DNA from: an uncultured Paracoccaceae bacterium
GTDB lineage: Bacteria; Pseudomonadota; Alphaproteobacteria; Rhodobacterales; Rhodobacteraceae
NCBI GenBank assembly: GCA_947503935.1
Contig: CANNFR010000002.1
Location: 372,001 to 436,000 of the forward strand
Length of the DNA stretch: 64,000 nt
Direction: 5' to 3'
Made by a program: the position numbers and the translations under genes
Shown here: one piece after another, positions 28,244-36,585 of the stretch
Numbering within the stretch: position 1 is the stretch's first letter
Layout of the letters: every line of letters starts with the position of its first letter
The notes under the pieces: generated by a model
Told to the model about the DNA's origin: nothing
The model's database searches: none
What the model saw: the letters and a program-made list of their open reading frames with translations, nothing else

Positions 28244-28852
28244 ATGCGCGGCGCGGATGAAGCTTTGATTGTGATCGATGTGCAGAATGATTTCTGCCCC
28301 GGCGGCGCGCTGGCCGTAGCGGGCGGCGATCAGATCGTGCCCGGGATCAACGCGCTGCTGGACGATTTCGCGGTGCGCGTTTTCACGCAGGACTGGCACC
28401 CCGACGATCACAGCTCATTCGCAGACCAGCATCCTGGGCGCGCGCCCTATGATGTGATCGAAATGCCCTATGGCCCGCAGGTGCTTTGGCCTGTGCATTG
28501 CGTGCAAGGCAGTGCGGGCGCGGCGTTCCACCCCGATCTGCGCACCGATCCGGCGGACCTGATCATCCGCAAGGGGTTCCGGCCCGGGATCGACAGCTAT
28601 TCGGCGTTTTTCGAGAATGATCACACCACGCCCACGGGGCTTGAAGGGTATCTGCGCACGCGTGGGGCGACGCGGTTAACTCTGGTGGGGCTGGCGACGG
28701 ATTTCTGCGTGAATTACTCGGCCGTCGATGCCGCCAAGCTGGGGTTCGAGGTACGCGTCGATGAAACGCTTTGCCGTGGTATCGATCTGGATGGATCGTT
28801 GCAGGCGGCGCGGGCAGGCATGCGCGAGGCCGGTGTGACACTGGTTGCCTGA
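28244..28852 (+). CDS. pncA: Nicotinamidase
   Basis: The enzyme deaminates nicotinamide to nicotinate for NAD salvage. The ATG at 28244 follows GGGGAGG, giving 202 residues; an open frame from 28145 lacks a ribosome-binding site. The isochorismatase-fold catalytic triad is visible: Asp in IVIDVQNDFCPGGALAV, Lys in LIIRKGFRPG and Cys in VGLATDFCVNYSAVDA. Metal-site residues occur in QDWHPDDHSSF. It is followed by the hybrid kinase gene and then pncB, the next enzyme of the same pathway. Confidence 0.95.
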   Translation: MRGADEALIVIDVQNDFCPGGALAVAGGDQIVPGINALLDDFAVRVFTQDWHPDDHSSFADQHPGRAPYDVIEMPYGPQVLWPVHCVQGSAGAAFHPDLRTDPADLIIRKGFRPGIDSYSAFFENDHTTPTGLEGYLRTRGATRLTLVGLATDFCVNYSAVDAAKLGFEVRVDETLCRGIDLDGSLQAARAGMREAGVTLVA

Positions 28853-28951
28853 ACATTCTTGAACGTACAGCCGGTGACGGGTCATTAACCCTCGTCTGCT
28901 AGCCATCTCGGGCAGCTCCTCCGGGGTTGGGTCTGAGAGAATAGGCAAAGC

Positions 28952-31234
28952 ATGGCGAACACGGCCACAGCGGGTACGAGAGCGGCGCAAGCGCTGGCGC
29001 AGTTCAATGCGCAGAACAATCCCAACGGTCTGTTTCTGCGCTACGCAAGGGGGCGCGTCCGCCGCGTTTGGGGCCGCCTGACTGCTGCGATGCTGGGCGC
29101 GGCGACCTTCGGGCTTCTGAAAGACCCCCAAATCGGCCTTCTGGTGGCCACACTCCTGATGGCGGGCGAGGCGGTTGATTGCGTGGTCTTGCGCCGCATC
29201 TGCGACCGCTGGAGTTTCACGAACCCGGCGCCTGCCTCAGCGCGGCGCTGGGCGTTCATGGCCAGCATCTTTCAGGCGCTGACAGTTGCTGTGTCCGCCG
29301 TACTGGTCTGGACGCTGGGCGGCGGCGGTCATGCGCAATTCTTCGCCACGGCTTTTCTGGCCGGCGTGGCGATGGATGCGGGGACGTCGCTCAGGTTTTA
29401 TCGGCCTGCCGCCCTTGCGCGGCTGGTGATCTTTGGTTTGGCCTTCGCGGGTCTGGACATCCATGAAATGACGCATCACTCGCTGCGCGAAGCCATCACC
29501 GGGCGGCACGGTCTCGACATGGTGGCCAGCCTGATGCTGGCCTTCGTGGTGTTCATGGTGATCCGCTACATCTCGCGCACCCATGATCGGCGCATGGAGG
29601 ATGCCCGGACCATCCTGCAAGAGCAGCAAAGGCTGCTTGAGGCGCAGCAGGCCCTTGAGGCGAAGGAATTTGAGGCCCGCCGTCTTGCCCTGGTGGCGCG
29701 GCACGCCAATGACAGCGTCGTGATCTACAACAAAGATGGCACGATCCAGTGGGTGAATGAGACGTTTCTCCGTATGACGGGCTTCGAGCCGCGTAACCTG
29801 ATTGGCCATCGCATGGAAGACGTTATTCCGGCGCAAAATCACGATGAAGGTTACGCGGATGAGCTGATCAAGGCTCGCAACACCTTTAAGGAATGCCGCG
29901 CCGAGATTAAGGTCAAGACCGCCGCAGGCGCCACCGTTTGGTTAGACATCAATCTGACCCCTATTCTCGATGAAGACGGCATGCCACTGATGATGATCGC
30001 AGTGGAACGCGATATCACCGAGGCCAAGGCGCGCCAGACCGAGCTTGCGCGCGCGCGCCGCCAGGCCGAAGCAGCGGCAAAGGCCAAGTCGCGGTTTCTG
30101 GCCACGATGAGCCATGAGCTGCGGACGCCGATGAACGGTGTGATCGGCACTGCGGAATTGCTGGCCGATACCAAACTGACAACCGAACAGCAGGTCTTCA
30201 CCGATACGATCATCGAATCCGGCCAGGCGCTTTTGACGATCATCAACGATATTCTCGATCTCTCTCGGATGCAGTCCGGTGCGACGGTTCTGGCCCGGAA
30301 GCCTTTTGATATCGGACGATGTGTTGAGCGCGCGGCCGGATTGCTGCGGCCGACGGCGCAGGCGAAGGATATTACCCTGACGTTTCAATCTGGCGAGGCC
30401 GATCGGCCGAACGTGGTCGGCGACGAGGGACGATTGCGGCAGATCGTATTGAATCTGATCGGCAACGCGATCAAGTTCACCAAACGTGGCGGCGTCACGG
30501 TTGACTTGCGCCTTAAGGATGAAAACGGACGCAGCCACGTTGAGATCGCGGTGACCGATACTGGGATCGGTATTCCGGCTGATCGGATAGACGCGATTTT
30601 CGACAGTTTCACCCAGGCCGAAGACAATATCGCCCGTCGGTTCGGCGGCACCGGGCTGGGCCTGACAATCTCGCGCCGCCTTGCGCGCGAGATGGGCGGT
30701 GACATTCATGTCAGCTCGACACAAGGAGCGGGATCGACATTTACGCTTGCGGTCTCGCTCGATCACGAAGAAGCGCCCGCCACCGTGGACCGGTCCGCCG
30801 TGACCCTGCAATATGACGGGCGCGGGCAGAGCGTTTTGCTGGTTGAGGATAATCGGACGAATGCCTTCATCGTCGAAAAGATGCTGGCCCCGACCGGGGT
30901 AGATCTGAGGATCGCGCGCAATGGCGTTGAGGCGCTTGATCTCTTCCGGGAAGAGATGCCGGATATCGTCTTCATGGACCTGCAGATGCCCGACATGGAC
31001 GGCTTTGAGACCATTCGTGCCTTGCGCGAAGGGGGTGATGACGGTGCTGTGGGCTGCCCGGTCATCGCGCTGACGGCGAATGCCTTTGCCGAAACGCGCG
31101 CGGCCTGTCGTAAGGCGGGCTTCGACGGCTTTGTCAGCAAACCAATCGACAAGGCCACGCTACTGGCGGAACTGATCCGCCACCTGCCAGAAAGCGGCAA
31201 CGCAGAGCAGCCCGTAAGATCAGTCGCCCTTTGA
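28952..31234 (+). CDS. Hybrid sensor histidine kinase with PAS and receiver domains
   Basis: A 760-residue membrane kinase. Residues about 40-210 hold four to six hydrophobic segments, followed by a coiled coil and a PAS domain (about 240-360, with WVNETFLRMTGFEPRNLIG). HisKA has FLATMSHELRTPMNG with His388 as phospho-site. The HATPase has RQIVLNLIGNAIKFT, VTDTGIGIPAD and FGGTGLGLTISRRLA. The receiver has SVLLVEDNRTNAF, FMDLQMPDMDG with Asp676 as acceptor, and the SKPID lysine. No dedicated response regulator gene is adjacent. The kinase lies between pncA and pncB, 99 nt after the former and 52 nt before the latter. Confidence 0.95.
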   Translation: MANTATAGTRAAQALAQFNAQNNPNGLFLRYARGRVRRVWGRLTAAMLGAATFGLLKDPQIGLLVATLLMAGEAVDCVVLRRICDRWSFTNPAPASARRWAFMASIFQALTVAVSAVLVWTLGGGGHAQFFATAFLAGVAMDAGTSLRFYRPAALARLVIFGLAFAGLDIHEMTHHSLREAITGRHGLDMVASLMLAFVVFMVIRYISRTHDRRMEDARTILQEQQRLLEAQQALEAKEFEARRLALVARHANDSVVIYNKDGTIQWVNETFLRMTGFEPRNLIGHRMEDVIPAQNHDEGYADELIKARNTFKECRAEIKVKTAAGATVWLDINLTPILDEDGMPLMMIAVERDITEAKARQTELARARRQAEAAAKAKSRFLATMSHELRTPMNGVIGTAELLADTKLTTEQQVFTDTIIESGQALLTIINDILDLSRMQSGATVLARKPFDIGRCVERAAGLLRPTAQAKDITLTFQSGEADRPNVVGDEGRLRQIVLNLIGNAIKFTKRGGVTVDLRLKDENGRSHVEIAVTDTGIGIPADRIDAIFDSFTQAEDNIARRFGGTGLGLTISRRLAREMGGDIHVSSTQGAGSTFTLAVSLDHEEAPATVDRSAVTLQYDGRGQSVLLVEDNRTNAFIVEKMLAPTGVDLRIARNGVEALDLFREEMPDIVFMDLQMPDMDGFETIRALREGGDDGAVGCPVIALTANAFAETRAACRKAGFDGFVSKPIDKATLLAELIRHLPESGNAEQPVRSVAL

Positions 31235-31286
31235 CCATACCGCCCGGCATCGCGTATGACGCGAGGCAGCCAGAGGGAGCGGACAG

Positions 31287-32579
31287 ATGGTCGATATCGC
31301 CACACGGGTCTATAACCACAAATGGAAGATCGACCCGATCGTCCGGTCGCTGATCGATACCGATTTCTACAAGCTGCTGATGTGCCAATCGGTTTTCCGC
31401 AACCGGCGCGACACGAATGTGACCTTCAGCCTGATCAACCGGACCAAGTCGATCCGTCTGGCCGAGCTGGTTGATGAGGCCGAGCTGCGCGAGCAGCTCG
31501 ACTACATCCGCACGTTGCGTTTGTCACGCGGCGAAAGCACGTGGCTGCGTGGCAATACGTTTTACGGGAAACGGCAGATGTTCCGCTCGGACTTCATGGA
31601 GTGGTTCGAGAACCTGCAACTGCCCGCCTACCACCTGGAAAAACGCGATGGTCAGTATGAGCTGACCTTCGAGGGCAAATGGCCCGAGGTGATGATGTGG
31701 GAGATCCCCGCGCTGGCCGTGCTGATGGAGCTTCGTTCGCGCGCCGTTCTGCGCGATATGGGCAAATTCGAGCTGCAAGTGCTCTATGCCCGCGCGATGA
31801 CCAAGCTTTGGGAAAAGGTCGAGCGGCTGCGCGGCATCGAGGGCCTGCGCCTGGCCGATTTTGGCACGCGTCGGCGGCATTCGTTTCTGTGGCAGGATTG
31901 GTGCGTGCAGGCGATGTTGGAGGGGTTGGGCGAGAAGTTTGTCGGTACCTCGAATTGCCTGATCGCCATGCATCGCGAGGTCGAGGCGATCGGCACCAAC
32001 GCCCATGAGCTGCCGATGGTCTATTCCGCTCTGGCCGACACGGACGCCGAGCTGCGTCAGGCGCCCTACCGCGTGCTGGCCGACTGGCATGAGGAACATG
32101 ACGGCAATCTGCGGATCATCCTGCCAGACACTTACGGCACCCGCGGTTTCCTGGCCCATGCGCCCGACTGGCTGACGGGGTGGACGGGCATCCGCATCGA
32201 TTCAGGCGACCCGGCCGAGGGCGCCGAGACAGCGATCGCCTGGTGGAAATCGCGCGGTGAGGACCCGCGCGAAAAGCTGGTGATCTTCTCGGACGGGCTG
32301 GATGTGGACGTCATCGCCGCTCTGCACGCGCAATTCCACGGCCGGGTGAAGGTCAGCTTCGGTTGGGGAACGCTCCTGACCAACGATTTCCGCGGGCTGG
32401 TGCCGGACGATGCGCTGAACCCGTTCAGCCTGGTCTGCAAGGCTATCGCGGCAAATGGGCGACCCACCGTCAAGCTATCGGACAACCCGAACAAGGCGAT
32501 GGGCCCGGAGGACGAAATCGATCGCTACAAGCGGGTCTTTGGCGTGGGCGAGCAGGCTGCGTTGGATGTCGTGGTGTAA
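31287..32579 (+). CDS. pncB: Nicotinate phosphoribosyltransferase
   Basis: A 430-residue enzyme that converts nicotinate and PRPP to nicotinate mononucleotide. The start follows GAGGGAG. Diagnostic sequences are [17 protein letters not shown] near residue 22, [34 protein letters not shown] followed by HELPM (the His that is phosphorylated in this family), and [15 protein letters not shown]. The size fits the PncB type used by proteobacteria. A GTCCCGGG palindrome follows the stop. Confidence 0.97.
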   Translation: MVDIATRVYNHKWKIDPIVRSLIDTDFYKLLMCQSVFRNRRDTNVTFSLINRTKSIRLAELVDEAELREQLDYIRTLRLSRGESTWLRGNTFYGKRQMFRSDFMEWFENLQLPAYHLEKRDGQYELTFEGKWPEVMMWEIPALAVLMELRSRAVLRDMGKFELQVLYARAMTKLWEKVERLRGIEGLRLADFGTRRRHSFLWQDWCVQAMLEGLGEKFVGTSNCLIAMHREVEAIGTNAHELPMVYSALADTDAELRQAPYRVLADWHEEHDGNLRIILPDTYGTRGFLAHAPDWLTGWTGIRIDSGDPAEGAETAIAWWKSRGEDPREKLVIFSDGLDVDVIAALHAQFHGRVKVSFGWGTLLTNDFRGLVPDDALNPFSLVCKAIAANGRPTVKLSDNPNKAMGPEDEIDRYKRVFGVGEQAALDVVV

Positions 32580-32608
32580 GTGATTTCCGCGGCGGCGGGG
32601 CGCGGGAG

Positions 32609-32629
32609 GTCCCGGGTCAAGCCCGGGAC
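32609..32629. repeat. GTCCCGGG palindromic intergenic repeat, copy 2
   Basis: Identical over 21 nt to 10671-10691 and in the same orientation after a + strand stop codon (30 nt after pncB). Flanks diverge after the palindrome, which suggests the palindrome itself is the conserved unit. Confidence 0.85.
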
Positions 32630-32664
32630 GGCTTGGCTTTGGATGAGATATTTCCCTTCCAGAC

Positions 32665-33651
32665 CTACCCCGGCTGAAACAGATCGCCGCCGGACAGTAC
32701 GATTTCCGCCGCCCTCAGCGCGCGATCCAGATAGGCACGATGCGCAGGATCATCCGGCGCGAGGCGCGGGATCGTCCAGCCGACCGAGGCCAGACAGCGC
32801 AGCAGCGTGAAGAGCGGCAGCATGGCCCGGTCCGCTTCGGACAGGGGCCGGGTGGTGCTGTAACCCTCAGTCAGACCCAGCACGATCTGCGGCAGATGTG
32901 GCTCGGACAGGTTCTGGCTGAGCGCCGTGCCGAGGTCGTAAAGCCGAAAGCCCCAACCGCAATCGTCGAAATCGATCAGGGCGATGTGATGGGCCGAATG
33001 CAGCACGTTCTCGCGCAGGACATCGGCGTGGATGAGGCCCTGATCGGCCCCTTGCGCTGCGTAATCGGCAAGGCGCGCGGCGGCCTCGTGCCGCGCCTCG
33101 TGAAGCACTCGGCGTTCGGCCTCGTTCGCCTGAGGATGCTCCCAGAACCGGCCCCAGAAGGGCGCGGCGCCAACAAGGCCGTCGGTATCCCAGCGCGGGC
33201 GCTGAAAGCTGGGGGGCAGGTGCAGCCGGTCGGTCGTGGTGTGCAGCTCGGCCAGGATATGGCCGATGCTGGCATGGAGGCGCATCTGTGCGGCCGCATC
33301 GCCGGGCAGCGGTACACCGGCCTCGCCCACCGCCTCACCCTCGACCCAGGTCAGCACCGACGCCATGCGGCCATCGGACAGATGGGCCACCAGCGCGCCG
33401 TCGATCGTGTGCAAGGGGCGGGGCACGGCAAGGTGGTGATCGACCAGCGCCCCCATCCACCAAAGCTCGGACCGGATCGCATCTTCGGTCTGATAGCCGC
33501 TGCGATGCAGGCGGAGCGCGGCGGGGCCGACTTCGGGCAGGGTGATGCGAAAGATCGCGTTCTCGCGCATCTTCAGAAGCTCAGGCGTGCCCTCGGCGCC
33601 CCAGGCGGTGGCGGCCTCATCGGCCAATGCGCGCGCCTCTTCAGGGGTCAT
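32665..33651 (-). CDS. APH-family kinase, probable hydroxylysine/ethanolamine-type amino-alcohol kinase
   Basis: A 328-residue aminoglycoside-phosphotransferase-fold kinase. The catalytic loop reads GLIHADVLRENVLHS, with Asp as the base, and the Mg-binding motif is IALIDFDDCGWGFRLYD. The N-lobe has FRITLPEVGPAALRLHRSGY. It overlaps by 4 nt with an AGXT2L-like phospholyase upstream. In animals this pairing (hydroxylysine kinase plus phospholyase) breaks down 5-hydroxylysine, and related bacteria carry the activities fused in one protein. The substrate could equally be ethanolamine. Homoserine is less likely because no threonine genes are near. Confidence 0.8.
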   Translation of the reverse strand: MTPEEARALADEAATAWGAEGTPELLKMRENAIFRITLPEVGPAALRLHRSGYQTEDAIRSELWWMGALVDHHLAVPRPLHTIDGALVAHLSDGRMASVLTWVEGEAVGEAGVPLPGDAAAQMRLHASIGHILAELHTTTDRLHLPPSFQRPRWDTDGLVGAAPFWGRFWEHPQANEAERRVLHEARHEAAARLADYAAQGADQGLIHADVLRENVLHSAHHIALIDFDDCGWGFRLYDLGTALSQNLSEPHLPQIVLGLTEGYSTTRPLSEADRAMLPLFTLLRCLASVGWTIPRLAPDDPAHRAYLDRALRAAEIVLSGGDLFQPG

Positions 33652-34925
33652 GCGGGCACCTGCATTTTGGCCAGAACGTCGGTCAGCGTGTCGATCAGAT
33701 GATCGGCGTTTTCGCGGCTGAAGGGCATTGGCGGGCGGATCTTGAGCGTGTTCATATGCCGTCCGATCCGGTTCATCAGGATGCCTTGGTGACGCATTTC
33801 CTCGACCACACGGGCGGCGAAATCGGTGGCGGGCGTCATCGCGTCGTCCAGCACGAATTCGGCGCCGAAGAACAGGCCCTGCCCGCGCACCTCGGCCAGC
33901 AATGGGTGGCGCAGGGCGCGCAACCGGTCCAGCGCATAGGCGCCGGTCTTGCGGGCATTGGTTTGCAGGTCCTCATCCTCCATCACCTTCAGCGTGGCCA
34001 GACAGGCCGCCGCACTGACAGGGTTGCCGCCGAAGGTGTTGAAATAGCCGAACGCCTCGCGGAAGGCCGCCATCACATCGGGGCGCGCCACGACGGCGGC
34101 CACCGGGTGGCCATTGGCCATCGGCTTGCCCACGGTCACCACATCTGACGCGATGCCCAGCCAGTCATGCCCCCAGACATGCGTGCCGAGGCGGCCAAAG
34201 CCGGGCTGCACCTCATCGGCCAGGATCAGGCCACCGGCCTGCCGGATGATCGCCTCGGTGGGCGCGAAGAAATCCTTGGTCAGGCTGGGGAAGCCCTCAT
34301 TGGCGAAGAACGGGCAGAGCATCATGCCGGAAAAGCCGATGCCCGCCTCCTCAAGCTGAGCGATGGCTTCTGCCACGTTCCGGGCAAAAGCCTGCGCTTG
34401 GCCCTGCACGCTGCCACCGACGGGGCGGAGCGCATCCGGCGCGGGCACCAGCCGCACATGGGCTGGATAGCCACCGATGGGTGGGCGCCGGGTGGAAAGC
34501 TGCGAGGTGGCCAGCGTATTGCCGTGATAGGTGTTGTCGGTCGCGATGATGCCGCGCTTGCCGGTGACCGCCTGCGCCATGCGTAGCGCGATATCGTTCG
34601 CCTCGGATCCGGTGCAGACCATGATCGCCTGGCTGAGATTGTGGCCCAAGGTGGCAGTGAGACGCTCGATATAGTCCAGCACCAGATCGTGGTGATAGCG
34701 GGTATGGGTGTTCAGCGTCGCGGCCTGATCGGCGATGGCTTGCACCACCTTTGGGTGGCAATGGCCGACATGGGCGACGTTGTTATAGGCGTCGAGATAT
34801 CTGCGCCCCTCGGCGTCCCAAAGCCACACGCCCTGGCCGCGCACGATATGCACCGGGGTGTCATAGAATGTCGGCACGTTGGGGCCCATCAGACGGGCGC
34901 GGCGGGCGGCCAGGCTTTCAGTCAT
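33648..34925 (-). CDS. Class III PLP enzyme, AGXT2L-like phospholyase or aminotransferase
   Basis: The 425-residue product has the PLP-binding Lys in VVTVGKPMANGHPVAAVVA, and the features NTFGGNPVSAAACLATLKV and ILADEVQPGFGRLG. The spelling GKPMANGHPV is characteristic of AGXT2L proteins, which eliminate phosphate and ammonia from phosphoethanolamine or 5-phosphohydroxylysine, rather than ordinary class III transaminases. The kinase gene overlaps its end by 4 nt and fits as the step before it. The start overlaps the end of arfB by 8 nt. Confidence 0.85.
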   Translation of the reverse strand: MTESLAARRARLMGPNVPTFYDTPVHIVRGQGVWLWDAEGRRYLDAYNNVAHVGHCHPKVVQAIADQAATLNTHTRYHHDLVLDYIERLTATLGHNLSQAIMVCTGSEANDIALRMAQAVTGKRGIIATDNTYHGNTLATSQLSTRRPPIGGYPAHVRLVPAPDALRPVGGSVQGQAQAFARNVAEAIAQLEEAGIGFSGMMLCPFFANEGFPSLTKDFFAPTEAIIRQAGGLILADEVQPGFGRLGTHVWGHDWLGIASDVVTVGKPMANGHPVAAVVARPDVMAAFREAFGYFNTFGGNPVSAAACLATLKVMEDEDLQTNARKTGAYALDRLRALRHPLLAEVRGQGLFFGAEFVLDDAMTPATDFAARVVEEMRHQGILMNRIGRHMNTLKIRPPMPFSRENADHLIDTLTDVLAKMQVPA

Positions 34926-35340
34926 CGGGTTCGACCTTTCCGCGCAACGATTTCACCGTGCCCCGCACCGCCTTGGCCTTCAGCCGCCGCCGCTGGCTGC
35001 CAAGTGTCGGGCGCGTCTTGATCCGGCGTTTCGGCGCGACGGTCGCCGCCCGGATCAACTCGGCCAGACGGTCGCGCGCCAATTCGCGGTTGCGGGCCTG
35101 GCTGCGGGTTTCCTCGGCGCGGATCAGAATGGCGCCATCGGCCGTCCAACGCCGCCCGGCCAGGCGCCTCAGACGGCGTTTCACCGCATCCGGCAGGTTG
35201 GGCGACCGCTCAGCCTCGAACCGCAGCTCAACCGCCGTCGACACCTTGTTGACGTTCTGCCCGCCCGGGCCGGACGCGCGGGTGAACTGCTCGGTCAGCT
35301 CCCAATCCTCGATCATGATAGTGTCGGTGATCTGCAACAT
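34918..35340 (-). CDS. arfB: Alternative ribosome-rescue factor B (peptidyl-tRNA hydrolase)
   Basis: From the ATG at 35340 the product has 140 residues, and it starts MLQITDTIMIEDWELTEQF. The catalytic GGQ motif lies in ASGPGGQNVNKVSTAVEL (about residues 22-40), followed by the basic, disordered tail (AVRGTVKSLRGKVEPDD) that enters the mRNA channel. ArfB releases peptide from non-stop ribosomes independently of tmRNA. A longer open frame upstream is not supported. The gene overlaps the phospholyase start by 8 nt. Confidence 0.93.
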   Translation of the reverse strand: MLQITDTIMIEDWELTEQFTRASGPGGQNVNKVSTAVELRFEAERSPNLPDAVKRRLRRLAGRRWTADGAILIRAEETRSQARNRELARDRLAELIRAATVAPKRRIKTRPTLGSQRRRLKAKAVRGTVKSLRGKVEPDD

Positions 35341-35479
35341 GGGCGCAAAACTACGCGCCCCGGTACCAAAGGAAAAGGACCAGTATTGCGGCAGGTGTCG
35401 ACTGGTCTGGGCGGCGAAACTTGAGATCAGAAAACTGATCCAGGTTTTTTGCGATTTCGCTTTGGCCCGGACGCAAGGG

Positions 35480-35620
35480 CGAAGCCTGCCGGGCCAGCGC
35501 CCGTCCGCCCCCAAGGGCGGGCGCTTTTGCGATGTCCCCCATTCGAACAGGGGTTCGGCGGGGGTGGCACGATAAAGCGCGTCGATCCGATGTTGCGGCG
35601 CCCACCCGCGGACAGGCGCT
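35480..35620. repeat. About 150-bp dispersed intergenic repeat, copy B
   Basis: Second copy of the element at 20285-20435: GCGCTTTTGC at 35521-35530 and GTTGCGGCGCC at 35592-35602, with GATAAAGCGCG between them. It lies upstream of arfB and is flanked on the right by the terminator-like hairpin. Confidence 0.6.
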
Positions 35621-35650
35621 GGCCCTCGAGAGGCGCATTTACATGAGAAA

Positions 35651-35675
35651 GGGCCGCCCTCATGGAAGGCGGCCC
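35651..35675 (-). terminator. Rho-independent-like terminator of the tiny-ORF unit
   Basis: GGGCCGCC and GGCGGCCC form an 8-bp stem around a 9-nt loop. Read on the minus strand it is followed by TTTCTCATG, a short T-rich run. It ends the putative short transcript that begins near 35860. Confidence 0.6.
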
Positions 35676-35712
35676 CCGAGATCCCTGGAGATGAGCCAGT
35701 TAGGTAGCCCAA

Positions 35713-35772
35713 TCAGGTGGATATGCCTTTGGGTTTGCCCTTAGGCGGCGATCCCCCCGACTGTCCCGACAC
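35713..35772 (-). CDS. Tiny ORF with Shine-Dalgarno, candidate small protein
   Basis: A GTG start with TTGGAGAGAC immediately upstream gives MSGQSGGSPPKGKPKGIST, a 19-residue Gly/Pro/Lys-rich peptide. It overlaps, in another frame, the peptide encoded at 35741-35797. I do not recognise it. The order -35 hexamer, ribosome-binding site, small ORF, terminator makes a translated small RNA or leader peptide more likely than chance, but this is uncertain. Confidence 0.4.
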   Translation of the reverse strand: MSGQSGGSPPKGKPKGIST

Positions 35773-35797
35773 GTCTCTCCAATATCACTCTAGACAC
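35741..35797 (-). CDS. Upstream tiny ORF, candidate leader peptide
   Basis: GTG at 35797, preceded by the strong ribosome-binding sequence AAAGGAGGTGG, encodes MSRVILERRVGTVGGIAA, 18 residues. The start of the second tiny ORF lies inside it in another frame, so ribosome movement could couple the two. A TTGACA hexamer lies at 35855-35860 on the same strand, but no good -10 box is visible at the expected spacing. Confidence 0.35.
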   Translation of the reverse strand: MSRVILERRVGTVGGIAA

Positions 35798-35866
35798 TGG
35801 ACCACCTCCTTTCTCTGAATTGCGATAGGGGTAGCCTGCCACAGATTTTGTGTTTGTCAAAAGATT

Positions 35867-36490
35867 TCACGCAACCCGTGGCATCAAACGCGCAACGATG
35901 AGGCGAAATGGCACAAGTGCCGCCAAAGCAAGCGACAGTTTGACCATCCAATCCGCCACGGCCAGCGAGACCCACAAAGGCGCCTCGGGGCCCGAGCCCA
36001 GCAGCGGAAGGATTTCGTTCGCCCAGGACACGTCATTGGCGGGCTCGATGAAGCTGAGCGAAGCCGAGAAGGCGATGATGAAGAAAAGCGCCGTGTCCAG
36101 CGACGACCCCAGAAGGGTTGAGATTAGCGGCGCCCGCCACCACGCGCCCTGGCGCAGCCGGTCGAACACCGCGATGTCGAGAAGCTGCGCAACCAGGAAC
36201 GCTGTGCCCGATCCCAGCGCGATCCGCCAGGTGACCAGGGGCCCGAACTCGCCCGAGATTTGGGTGCCGATGGCCGAGCAGATCAGGCCCACGACGAAGC
36301 CCGCCAGCACCACCTTGCGCGCGGTCGCCACACCATAGACGCGGTTCATCACATCGGTGACGAGGAACGCCAGAGGATAGGTGAACGCGCCCCAGGTCAG
36401 CCATTGGCCGAAGAGGAATTGCACAAGGATGTTCGAGGCCACAACGATGGCGGCCATGGCAAGGATGCCGGGGATCAGCGGACGGGTCAT
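35867..36490 (-). CDS. yhhQ: Queuosine-precursor transporter, YhhQ (VUT) family
   Basis: A 207-residue inner membrane protein with about six hydrophobic segments. YhhQ imports preQ1 and preQ0, precursors of the tRNA base queuosine. The family sequence FTYPLAFLVTDVMNRVYG is seen at about residues 37-54, and LGSGTAFLVAQLLDIAVFD follows. A preQ1-I-like pseudoknot directly in front of the start supports this function from an independent direction. The stop is close to the tiny-ORF unit downstream. No other queuosine gene is adjacent. Confidence 0.9.
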   Translation of the reverse strand: MTRPLIPGILAMAAIVVASNILVQFLFGQWLTWGAFTYPLAFLVTDVMNRVYGVATARKVVLAGFVVGLICSAIGTQISGEFGPLVTWRIALGSGTAFLVAQLLDIAVFDRLRQGAWWRAPLISTLLGSSLDTALFFIIAFSASLSFIEPANDVSWANEILPLLGSGPEAPLWVSLAVADWMVKLSLALAALVPFRLIVARLMPRVA

Positions 36491-36497
36491 ATGATTG

Positions 36498-36528
36498 TTC
36501 CGTTTTTACAAGGTAGTCGGAGACTTGG
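36498..36528 (-). promoter_or_regulatory. preQ1-I-like riboswitch in the yhhQ leader
   Basis: The minus-strand leader reads CAAG TCTCCGACTAC CTTG TAAAAACGGAA, ending 7 nt before the ATG. Stem P1 is CAAG/CTTG. The 11-nt loop contains TCCG, which can pair with CGGA downstream to form the pseudoknot, and a CTAC segment as in the Bacillus subtilis aptamer. The A-rich linker TAAAAA is typical. The 3' pseudoknot strand overlaps the GGAA Shine-Dalgarno, so preQ1 binding should block translation of the transporter. Confidence 0.72.
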
Positions 36529-36585
36529 CCCCCGGACCATCCGGGGACGCGGGCCGCATACGCCTTGCGCATGGGTTTGGCAAGA

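Larger units (their letters stand above)
35341..35866. other. Intergenic region of 526 bp with repeat, terminator and tiny ORFs
   Basis: Holds the dispersed repeat copy B (35480-35620), a terminator-like hairpin at 35651-35675, two tiny overlapping reading frames on the minus strand (35713-35772 and 35741-35797) with a strong ribosome-binding sequence, and a TTGACA hexamer. The individual items are listed separately. Nothing else with coding character was seen. Confidence 0.6.
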
